The notes under the pieces: generated by a model
The model's database searches: none
What the model saw: the letters and a program-made list of their open reading frames with translations, nothing else
What the model was told of the DNA's origin: nothing
Assembly (NCBI GenBank): GCA_031273565.1
Contig: JAISRR010000078.1
Coordinates: 1-32,111, forward strand
Reading direction: 5' to 3'
Source: Zoogloeaceae bacterium
Lineage (GTDB): Bacteria > Pseudomonadota > Gammaproteobacteria > Burkholderiales > Rhodocyclaceae
DNA length: 32,111 bases
Translations under genes and position numbers: made by a program
Shown: piece after piece, positions 26,558-32,111 of the stretch
Position numbering within the stretch: position 1 is the stretch's first letter
How the letters are laid out: each line of letters begins with the position of its first letter

Positions 26558-27326
26558 ATTTCATCAGGCGCCGTCGGGCGAGGATGAGGACGATGTTCCA
26601 GGCGATGAAGGCGACGGCGAGCAGGGCGGCGATGTGGGTCAGCGCCTCTGTCGGCCATTGACCCGCCATGAGGGGACGCGCCAGCGCCACGCCCTGCGCG
26701 AGCGGCAGCCACGCGCCCGCAGTCGCCAGCCAGCCGGGTAATTGTTCGGTGGGGAAGAAGACGCCGGAAATCAGGGTCATGGGCGTGATGAACAGGGTGA
26801 AGTAGTACATGAAAAAATCGTAGGAGGGAGCCAGCATGGTGCAAATCAGCCCCAGCGCGGCAAATGCCAGCCCGGTCAGCAGAATGACCGGCAACACAAG
26901 AAGCGCCAACGGGCCGTGCGCCAGCCCCATGCAACTGACGACCAGCAGGATGGACGCGCCGGAAAAAAGGGCTTTTGTCGCCGCCCAGAAGAGTTCGCCC
27001 GCCAATACATCGGACAAGCCCAGAGGCGTGTTGAAAATGGCCTCCCAGGTGCGTTGTTCCTGCATCCGGGCGAAGGCCGAATACAGGGATTCAAAGCTGG
27101 CGGCGTTCATGGTGGACGCGCAGATGATCCCGGCGGAAAGAAAGGCGACGTAAGGCTGACCGTCCAGCGAGGGCAATAACGCGCCCAGACCGTAGCCCAG
27201 CCCGAACATGTAGATCATGGGATCGGCCAGATTGCCGAGCAGGGACGGCAGGGCCATTTTTTTCCAGACCAGAAAATTGCGTCGCCAGACGGGCAGCCAG
27301 CCCGGAGAAAACCAGACAACCCGCAT
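26556..27326 (-). CDS. ABC-2 type transporter permease (NodJ/DrrB-like)
   Basis: The 256-residue membrane protein has about six predicted helices and the ABC-2 family pattern: an N-terminal WKKMALPSLLGNLADPMIYMF block, MQEQRTWEAIFNTPLGLSDV in the first cytoplasmic loop, and ITPMTLISGVFFPTEQLPGW before the last helices. It most resembles NodJ-type permeases that export polysaccharides, lipids or drugs. No ATP-binding partner is present in the window. It starts two bases after the ClC gene ends, so the two are probably cotranscribed. The substrate cannot be inferred. Confidence 0.88.
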   Translation of the reverse strand: MRVVWFSPGWLPVWRRNFLVWKKMALPSLLGNLADPMIYMFGLGYGLGALLPSLDGQPYVAFLSAGIICASTMNAASFESLYSAFARMQEQRTWEAIFNTPLGLSDVLAGELFWAATKALFSGASILLVVSCMGLAHGPLALLVLPVILLTGLAFAALGLICTMLAPSYDFFMYYFTLFITPMTLISGVFFPTEQLPGWLATAGAWLPLAQGVALARPLMAGQWPTEALTHIAALLAVAFIAWNIVLILARRRLMK

Positions 27327-27328
27327 GC

Positions 27329-28732
27329 TCAGGATGATGGCGACGACGGCGGCGCGGATGCCGCCTGCTTCGCTACGATAGCCGCTGCCAGCGTGGAATA
27401 CAGCGGCGGACTGATGAGCCGGGAAATACCGGCGGAAATCAGCGAAACGACCATCAGGCTGATGACTAGAGAATAGCCGTTAATCATTTCCATCACAATC
27501 AGAAAGGAAGTGAGCGGCGCTTGCGTGGCGGCGGCGAGAAAACCCGCCATGCAGAGCGCCAGCATCATGTTGCGGATGTCCTGTTGCTGCAACAGGCCAT
27601 GCAGGTCATCCAAATTCTGCGCGGGCAGCAATTGCACGAGGTCATGGCCGATGCCCGCGCCGATGGACAGGGATGGCGCAAAGATGCCGCCGGGCAGACC
27701 GGAAAAATAGGCCGTCAGGGTCGCTATGAACTTGGCGGGCACGAAATACCAGTGCGCGCTGCCCGCCGGAGACATGGGGTCAGCATCCAGCAACGCCTGC
27801 GTCTGTTCCAGTCCGCCGCCGAATACCGCGCCGCCCGTAACCATGCCCAGTCCGGCGACCAGAAGACCGCAGAGGGCGGCGAACAGCACGGGACGCCGCG
27901 CGCGCAAATCGGCCAGCCGCCCCTTCCAGGCGGTCGCGCCCAGCACCATCATGCGTGAAAACAATCCGCCCAGCAGACCGCAGGCCAGAACGGAAAGCGC
28001 CACCGCCGCGAGTTGGTCGCTATCGCCCGCAATCATCAGGATGGCGCCAAAGTAATTGCCGCCGCTGCCTTTCAACGCCTGAGCCGTTACCCCCGCCAGA
28101 ACGATGGCGGTAATGATGAGGCCGGACATGCGCGCCTCCACGCCCCGGCTCATTTCTTCGATGGCAAACATGATGCCCGCCAGCGGCGCGTTGAACGCGG
28201 CCGCGATACCCGCCGCCCCGCCCGCCACCAGCAGGTGATTGCGCTGAATGTGCAGGGAAGCCGGCAACCAGCGGTGGATGGCGTTCATCAGCGACGCGCC
28301 GATCTGCACGGTCGGGCCTTCGCGTCCCAGGGAAAACCCGCAGCCAACGGCGCTCGCGCCCACCAGTATCTTGCCGAAGATGATGCGTAACGAGAGCAGG
28401 GGACGCCAGTTCGGTATATGCCCTGGGTGACGCATTTCCGCCAACGCCTGCGGGATGCCACTGCCTTCGGCCCCGGGGAAATAACGGCGGGTCAGCCACA
28501 CGCAGAACGCGCCGCCCAGAGGCGTCACCAGCAGGGGTAGCCACCAATATCGCGCCACCCCGCGCATAAATGTGGCGCTCAAGGTTTCCGACAATTCGAC
28601 GAACAGCGCGGAGAGTAAGCCCACGCCAATCGCGCCGCCCCAAAACACCAGCCGTCCAAGCCAGATTTTGAAATAGGCGTTCCGACGACGCAACAACTGC
28701 GTCAGCAGACGACTTTGACGTTCGCTCAACAT
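27329..28732 (-). CDS. clcA: ClC-family chloride/proton antiporter
   Basis: ClC antiporters exchange chloride for protons across the inner membrane and support acid resistance. The 467-residue protein has the three selectivity motifs, GSGIPQ, GREGPTVQIG with the gating glutamate, and GGIFAPSLSIGA. The internal glutamate in MFAIEEMSR corresponds to the proton-path residue of E. coli ClcA, so exchange rather than channel activity is likely. A Tyr in INGYSLV may be the central anion ligand. Length is standard. It lies 19 bases after rlmI and has a weak AGGT ribosome site. Confidence 0.92.
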   Translation of the reverse strand: MLSERQSRLLTQLLRRRNAYFKIWLGRLVFWGGAIGVGLLSALFVELSETLSATFMRGVARYWWLPLLVTPLGGAFCVWLTRRYFPGAEGSGIPQALAEMRHPGHIPNWRPLLSLRIIFGKILVGASAVGCGFSLGREGPTVQIGASLMNAIHRWLPASLHIQRNHLLVAGGAAGIAAAFNAPLAGIMFAIEEMSRGVEARMSGLIITAIVLAGVTAQALKGSGGNYFGAILMIAGDSDQLAAVALSVLACGLLGGLFSRMMVLGATAWKGRLADLRARRPVLFAALCGLLVAGLGMVTGGAVFGGGLEQTQALLDADPMSPAGSAHWYFVPAKFIATLTAYFSGLPGGIFAPSLSIGAGIGHDLVQLLPAQNLDDLHGLLQQQDIRNMMLALCMAGFLAAATQAPLTSFLIVMEMINGYSLVISLMVVSLISAGISRLISPPLYSTLAAAIVAKQAASAPPSSPSS

Positions 28733-28751
28733 TTTTAGAACCTGTTGTAAC

Positions 28752-29939
28752 CTAAGCGGAACATAGTAGTCCCTTCAGGTATTCGCCTTCGGGAAAATCG
28801 AGCGCCACGGGATGATCGGCCGCGCCGGACAGCCGCGCCACGATGCGGGCGTCGCGGCCTGCGTCGAGCGCCGCGCTCGCGATGATTTTCTGGAACAGTT
28901 CCAGGCCAACGCCACCGGAACAGGAATAGGTCATCAGCAATCCCCCCGGATTCAACAGGCGAAAGCCCAGCAGGTTGATGTCCTTGTAGGCGCGCGCCGC
29001 CCGTTGGGTGTGGGCGGCGGAGGGCGCGAACTTGGGCGGATCGAGCACAATCAGATCGAAGCCGCAGCCTTCCTGACGCAAGTCGCGCAACGCCTGAAAC
29101 ACATCCGCCTCCAGCCATTCTGCCCGTTCTGCGGGCAATTCCGGGTTCAGGGACAGATTGGCGCGGGCATGATCGAGCGCCGGGCCGGATGAGTCGATGG
29201 AGAGCACCGAAGCCGCTCCGCCGCGCAAGGCCTGCAACGAAAAACCACCAGTGTAGCAAAAACAGTTCAGCACGGATTTGCCCGCCGCCAGATGGCCGAG
29301 CCGGGCGCGGTTGTCACGCTGATCGAGATAAAAGCCGGTTTTATGCCCATGCGCGTAATCCACACCCAGACGCACGCCGTTTTCCACGATGCGGATTTCT
29401 CCGGCGGGCGCTTCGCCGTGGAGCCAACCGGTCGCCGCCGTCAGCCCTTCCAGCTTGCGCGTCCCGGCATCGGAACGCTCATAAATGCGCGCGCAACCGG
29501 TCGCCTGTATCAGGGCGCCCACCATCGCCTGTCGCCATTTTTCCGCCCCGGCGCTGGTCAGTTGCAACACCACGGTATCGCCATAACGGTCGGCGATGAC
29601 ACCGGGCAGGCCATCCGATTCGGCGTGAATCAGGCGCAGTCCTTCCTGTCCGGCCAGTTCCGGCAGGGCCTGGCGTCGCGCCACGGCAGCAGCGACCCGA
29701 CGCTTGAAAAACGCGTCGTCGATGACCTCATCCGCATCAAAGCTCCACATCCGGCAGCGGATGCGCGAGTGTGGGCTGTACGCGCCCTTCCCCAGAACGC
29801 GACCATCGTGCGCGAGGATTGTCACCGTATCTCCCGCCCGCGCCCGACCCCGCAGGCTGTGCACCGCGCTGTCGAACAACCAGGGATGGCGGCGGAACAG
29901 GGAACGTTCCTTACCCGCCTGCAAAATCAGTTCAGCCAT
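28752..29939 (-). CDS. rlmI: 23S rRNA m5C1962 methyltransferase RlmI
   Basis: RlmI uses S-adenosylmethionine to methylate C1962 of 23S rRNA. The 395-residue protein has an N-terminal PUA domain (about 1-75, including ERSLFRRHPWLFDSAV) and a Rossmann methyltransferase domain with NCFCYTGGFSLQALRGGA (motif I), VLDPPKFAP (motif IV) and the catalytic-type cysteine in MTYSCSGGV (motif VI). Signature LDQRDNR precedes motif I. The ribosome site is poor. It begins the minus-strand group rlmI, clcA and the permease. Confidence 0.93.
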   Translation of the reverse strand: MAELILQAGKERSLFRRHPWLFDSAVHSLRGRARAGDTVTILAHDGRVLGKGAYSPHSRIRCRMWSFDADEVIDDAFFKRRVAAAVARRQALPELAGQEGLRLIHAESDGLPGVIADRYGDTVVLQLTSAGAEKWRQAMVGALIQATGCARIYERSDAGTRKLEGLTAATGWLHGEAPAGEIRIVENGVRLGVDYAHGHKTGFYLDQRDNRARLGHLAAGKSVLNCFCYTGGFSLQALRGGAASVLSIDSSGPALDHARANLSLNPELPAERAEWLEADVFQALRDLRQEGCGFDLIVLDPPKFAPSAAHTQRAARAYKDINLLGFRLLNPGGLLMTYSCSGGVGLELFQKIIASAALDAGRDARIVARLSGAADHPVALDFPEGEYLKGLLCSA

Positions 29940-29969
29940 GAGAAAAATACCGGAAGCATGCGCCCATAC

Positions 29970-30004
29970 AAAAAAGCCCCGGCACGCAAAGCTGCCAGGG
30001 CTTT
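29970..30004 (-). terminator. Terminator of the small basic gene
   Basis: Read on the minus strand, AAAGCCCTGGCA and TGCCGGGGCTTT form a strong stem (one mismatch) around an eight-base loop, followed by a T-run (six in all). It lies 22 bases after the small gene's stop and ends before rlmI, so rlmI is probably transcribed separately. Confidence 0.88.
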
Positions 30005-30026
30005 CAGAAAGGAGACGGGCGAAAAC

Positions 30027-30176
30027 TCAGCCCAACGCCTTGCGGTTACGCGCCTGACATTCGGCTTGATAGATGATGCGCATCATGGCGTTGCCTTTGC
30101 CACGAAAAACGCGCTTGCCTGTCTTGGAAAGACAACGGCGCTCGATGGAAGAACGGCGGGTACGGGTGATAGCCAT
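30027..30176 (-). CDS. Small basic protein, 49 residues, function unknown
   Basis: I do not recognise this protein. It reads MAITRTRRSSIERRCLSKTG, continues KRVFRGKGNAMMRIIYQAEC and ends QARNRKALG. It is rich in Arg and Lys (about 15 of 49), with two cysteines, no signal peptide and no membrane segment. The size and charge suggest RNA or ribosome binding, but that is inference. It is supported as a real gene by a GGAG ribosome site 7 bases before the ATG, a dedicated terminator, and a strong hairpin in the leader. A longer frame extends 30 codons upstream, but it would run through the hairpin and ribosome site. Confidence 0.78.
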   Translation of the reverse strand: MAITRTRRSSIERRCLSKTGKRVFRGKGNAMMRIIYQAECQARNRKALG

Positions 30177-30202
30177 GTGATACTCCAAAAGTTGTCGTGA
30201 AA

Positions 30203-30240
30203 TCAAAAGGCCGCAGCAGCAGATACTGACGGCCTTTTGA
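30203..30240 (-). promoter_or_regulatory. Leader hairpin upstream of the small basic gene
   Basis: TCAAAAGGCCG (30203-30213) and CGGCCTTTTGA (30230-30240) are perfect 11-base inverted repeats around a 16-base loop. The structure ends 27 bases before the small gene's start codon. It resembles a terminator readable in either direction (four T residues on each strand). With no gene close on either upstream side, an attenuator or a translational control element for the small gene is plausible. Confidence 0.6.
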
Positions 30241-30473
30241 CATGTTGTTCGTTGGGGGGCACGCAAAAAATGTTTTATGCGTTCCTGTTTATCGGCCTCC
30301 CGGCGTTGCTGTTTTTTGAGCTGCCGACAAAGTCACCGTCAGGTGAAACGGGTGTGATGTCCGCCTGACGAACGGCGAATGATACGCTTAAACGGGTTTC
30401 CAGCCAAGTTTCATTTCGAGGTTGTCAGGGCAATCGCATTTGACTGACTCCGATGTCCTGGCCGCAAACACCA

Positions 30474-30495
30474 TCATTCCCCTGCAAGGGAATGA
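30474..30495. repeat. Short palindrome inside the MITE-like element
   Basis: TCATTCCC and GGGAATGA are perfect 8-base inverted repeats with a six-base loop, similar in form to the CATTCCC-type palindromes dispersed in many proteobacteria. Confidence 0.7.
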
Positions 30496-30498
30496 CGG

Positions 30499-30533
30499 CA
30501 GGTAGGGCGGGATCTACGATACCGCCCTACCTG
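30499..30533. repeat. 12-bp inverted repeat inside the MITE-like element
   Basis: CAGGTAGGGCGG (30499-30510) and CCGCCCTACCTG (30522-30533) pair perfectly around an 11-base loop and would form a very stable hairpin on either strand. Confidence 0.85.
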
Positions 30534-30554
30534 AACCCGTCCTACCTGAACCCG
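30526..30554. repeat. 15-bp tandem duplication inside the MITE-like element
   Basis: CCTACCTGAACCCG occurs at 30526-30539 and again at 30541-30554, a period of 15 bases. The first copy overlaps the right arm of the 12-bp inverted repeat. Confidence 0.85.
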
Positions 30555-30841
30555 CTCAGGCTGTGCTCCCAGGAGGCATTCGCGCCGTTGGTCGACGCGT
30601 TCGACTTTTTGGCGTGAAGCGCCGCAAACGATATTGCCACCTCATCAACCGCTGATGGCCAACGCGTTTCCTCAAAAGCTGACGACATCTGCGTGTGCGA
30701 TTGCCCTGTCGAGGTTGTAGAGCGCAAGTCATCTGTCCGGTTTTATTCTTCGCCAGAGGAGGCGGACAAACCGCCACAGCAACAGATTGTTATCGTCACT
30801 TTTTCGCGGTTCCTGTCGTATTTTATGGGATGACACAAGAC

Positions 30842-30883
30842 AAAAGCCGCATGGCCTTATAACTCAAGGTACCAGCGGCTTTT
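30842..30883 (-). terminator. Terminator after tRNA-Lys
   Basis: AAAAGCCGC and GCGGCTTTT are perfect 9-base inverted repeats. Inside the loop TGG/CCA and CCTT/AAGG pair further. It lies 24 bases beyond the 3' end of the tRNA on the minus strand and ends in TTTT. Confidence 0.75.
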
Positions 30884-30907
30884 ACAGGGTGTTGCAGGAA
30901 GTAGGGA

Positions 30908-30983
30908 TGGTGGGGTGTCACAGGTTCGAACTGTGGACCTACGGATTAAGAGTCCGCTGCTCTACCAACTGAGCTAACACCCC
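30908..30983 (-). tRNA. tRNA-Lys (anticodon CTT), CCA encoded
   Basis: Read on the minus strand the sequence begins GGGGTGTTAGCTCAGTTGGT and folds as a normal tRNA. The acceptor stem is GGGGTGT/ACACCCC with discriminator A and an encoded CCA. The D arm is GCTC...GAGC, the anticodon stem GCGGA/TCCGT with loop CTCTTAA, and the T arm CACAG-TTCGAAC-CTGTG. The anticodon CTT (plus-strand 30948-30950) reads AAG. It appears to be a single-gene unit with its own terminator. Confidence 0.96.
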
Positions 30984-31350
30984 ACGACTTGAAGCGCCTG
31001 CTTGTAAAAAGAGGAAGGCATGATACCGAAACGGTGCACCCAATGCAATTTTTCATGTTTCCGACACCTGGGCGAGGCGACAAACGCGCTGACAAGCGGT
31101 TGATTTCAAACAAAACCTTCCGGGGCATCAGGGGGCGAAATCATTTTATCCGCCGCCCTGCCGGAAGGAATTCCCGGGAGCGCGGGGCTTCTGCCCCGCA
31201 TGGCGTGTTGATGCAATCCCGCCAACCTTACCTTTGCCTTCTGCAAGAGACAGACGAAAGTTCGGTTCAGAAGACAGAGGACAGAAGACGGAAGACCGTT
31301 CAGTGAGCGGCAGCGAAGCTGCCGCATGAAAAAAGCCTCACGTTTCCGGC
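30984..31350. other. Noncoding stretch between tRNA-Lys and the autotransporter gene
   Basis: No convincing gene is visible in these 367 bases. They contain two perfect short hairpins, GCGGGGC-TTCT-GCCCCGC (31182-31199) and GCGGCAGC-GAA-GCTGCCGC (31307-31325), neither followed by a T-run, and a small GA-rich tandem repeat. The tRNA promoter should lie near 30990-31040 on the minus strand, but I could not define its boxes. Confidence 0.55.
31269..31296. repeat. GA-rich 7-bp tandem repeat (four copies)
   Basis: The four units read AGAAGAC, AGAGGAC, AGAAGAC and GGAAGAC. It is noncoding and lies about 55 bases beyond the autotransporter stop. Confidence 0.8.
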
Positions 31351-32111
31351 TCAAAAGGCGTAATTCACCTTCAAACTCCCCGTCACGCCCTCGCGCTTGC
31401 CGGTGTAGCCTTGAATACCCACGTCCAGCGACAGCGGTTTGCCGGGCGCGGGTTTTAGCGTCAGGCCGGCTTCCAGCAGGCCGGTATCGCCTTTCAGATC
31501 CGGCGTGTCCAGCCGGTAGCCGTGGATGCCGGCCTTGGCCTTGCCCGCGTACTCATGCTCCCACGCCGCGCCCGCGTAGAAGGCGACCGTCGGGTTCAGC
31601 GTCTCATCCCACCTTGCGCCCAGGCGCGTTCTGCGGGAGTCGATGGACTGGAATTTCACCGGCTCGCCGGTGGTCAGCGTCGCGGTGTCGCCCCCCTGAT
31701 GGCTCCACAGGTATTGGCCGTAGAGTTTTAACGTGGACGATTCTCCCAGCTTCAGCCGATAGCCCAACCCCGCGTGGGCGCTGGTGTAGGTGGATTTGGT
31801 GTCGTAGGCGGCGCGGCGACCAAAGGCGTCGGTCAGGTCTTTGGCGCTGAAGTCCAGTTTCACCTTACCCGCGCGGGCGCTGGCTTCGGCGTACAAATTG
31901 CCGGTGGCTGTCTCCGCGAATTCCAGATGCGCGAGGATGCCGCCGCCGGTGTAGTCGGCGTCCCCCTTGCCGTGGACGCTCGCGGCGTTGTTAAAGCTGT
32001 TGTAGGTGCTGTAATCGCCTTCGCCGTGCTCGATGAAGGCGCCCAGCGTCAACTCGCCCGCGTTCAGGGCGCGGGAGGCGGAGAGGCCCGCGATCAGGGT
32101 GTAGCCGTCCA
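31351..32111 (-). CDS. Autotransporter outer-membrane beta-barrel domain (C-terminal part, cut by window edge)
   Basis: The visible 252 residues are the C-terminus of a larger protein; the start lies beyond the right edge. The sequence alternates polar and hydrophobic residues in amphipathic strands: LIAGLSASRALNAGELTLGA, YAEASARAGKVKLDF, HAGLGYRLKLGESSTLKLYG, ARWDETLNPTVAFYAGAAWE, and a final SLKVNYAF. The terminal Phe and alternating pattern are the usual signal for the BAM assembly machine. Such barrels anchor a secreted N-terminal passenger (adhesin, protease or lipase), which cannot be judged here. No terminator with a T-run follows the stop; a GC hairpin lies 26 bases downstream. Confidence 0.9.
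   Translation of the reverse strand, partial: DGYTLIAGLSASRALNAGELTLGAFIEHGEGDYSTYNSFNNAASVHGKGDADYTGGGILAHLEFAETATGNLYAEASARAGKVKLDFSAKDLTDAFGRRAAYDTKSTYTSAHAGLGYRLKLGESSTLKLYGQYLWSHQGGDTATLTTGEPVKFQSIDSRRTRLGARWDETLNPTVAFYAGAAWEHEYAGKAKAGIHGYRLDTPDLKGDTGLLEAGLTLKPAPGKPLSLDVGIQGYTGKREGVTGSLKVNYAF

Larger units (their letters stand above)
30416..30718. mobile_element. MITE-like element with 13-bp terminal inverted repeats and 10-bp target duplication
   Basis: The element spans 30426-30708 (283 bases). Its ends CAGGGCAATCGCA and TGCGATTGCCCTG are perfect 13-base inverted repeats. It is flanked on both sides by the identical 10-mer TCGAGGTTGT (30416-30425 and 30709-30718), the signature of transposition. 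No transposase is encoded; a 61-codon minus-strand frame inside shows no recognised domain. Ends beginning CAGGGC and target duplications of 8-10 bases recall the ISAs1 family, but this family link is from memory. It would need a transposase in trans. Confidence 0.88.

Noticed and set aside
30261-30282. Imperfect A/T-rich hairpin ACGCAAAAAATGTTTTATGCGT
   Set aside because: The stem is weak and mostly A:T pairs; no gene end lies next to it, so it is not called as a terminator.
30416-30718. Possible CRISPR-like repeat array near the tRNA
   Set aside because: The repeats are two tandem copies and inverted arms without regularly spaced spacers; the target duplication shows a transposed element instead.
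30542-30727. Minus-strand frame of 61 codons inside the MITE-like element
   Set aside because: It crosses the element's right end and target duplication, has no ribosome site and no recognisable domain, so it is not called as a gene.
31182-31199. GC hairpin GCGGGGC-TTCT-GCCCCGC
   Set aside because: No T-run follows on either strand and no gene ends nearby; recorded only as part of the noncoding stretch.

Overview
The window looks like a betaproteobacterial chromosome, closest in style to Rhodocyclales or Nitrosomonadales. The reasons are the spc/alpha ribosomal order with infA between secY and rpmJ, a zinc-free (C-minus) S14, a cysteine-rich S4 N-terminus of the kind I recall from those orders, a CadR/PbrR-type metal locus, and a sigma-54-driven glnK-amtB pair. 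The placement is inference from protein sequence only; no search was run.

Layout. (1) Positions 1-11474, minus strand: a compact type VI secretion (T6SS) block in transcription order tssB, tssC, hcp, tssH(clpV), tssF, tssG, vgrG, then an unidentified gene cut by the left edge. It encodes the sheath, tube, sheath-recycling ATPase, two baseplate proteins and the spike; tssE and the membrane-complex genes are not in the window. tssF/tssG and tssG/vgrG are coupled by ATGA overlaps. (2) 11475-12107: an AT-rich gap, then a frameshifted transposase remnant. (3) 12122-14771: divergent cadR and cadA (Cd/Pb/Zn sensor and efflux P-type ATPase) around a MerR-type promoter with a 19-bp spacer. (4) 14828-23869, plus strand: a promoter, then rplN-rplX-rplE-rpsN-rpsH-rplF-rplR-rpsE-rpmD-rplO-secY-infA-rpmJ-rpsM-rpsK-rpsD-rpoA-rplQ and a hairpin terminator. 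The S10 operon that often precedes rplN is absent; the metal locus lies there instead. (5) 24029-26557: nudB (folate pathway) and glnK-amtB (nitrogen sensing and ammonium transport) behind a strong sigma-54 promoter and an NtrC-like site, closed by a UUCG-loop terminator. (6) 26556-29939, minus strand: rlmI, a ClC antiporter and an ABC-2 permease without a visible ATPase partner. (7) 29970-31350: a small unrecognised basic protein gene with its own terminator and a strong leader hairpin, a 283-bp MITE-like element with 13-bp terminal inverted repeats and a perfect 10-bp target duplication, and tRNA-Lys(CTT). (8) 31351-32111, minus strand: the C-terminal beta-barrel of an autotransporter running off the right edge.

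Most of the window is conserved housekeeping. The parts most worth a second look are the vgrG 3' half with the unknown gene behind it, the small basic gene with its leader hairpin, the MITE-like element, and the long hairpin between rpsD and rpoA.
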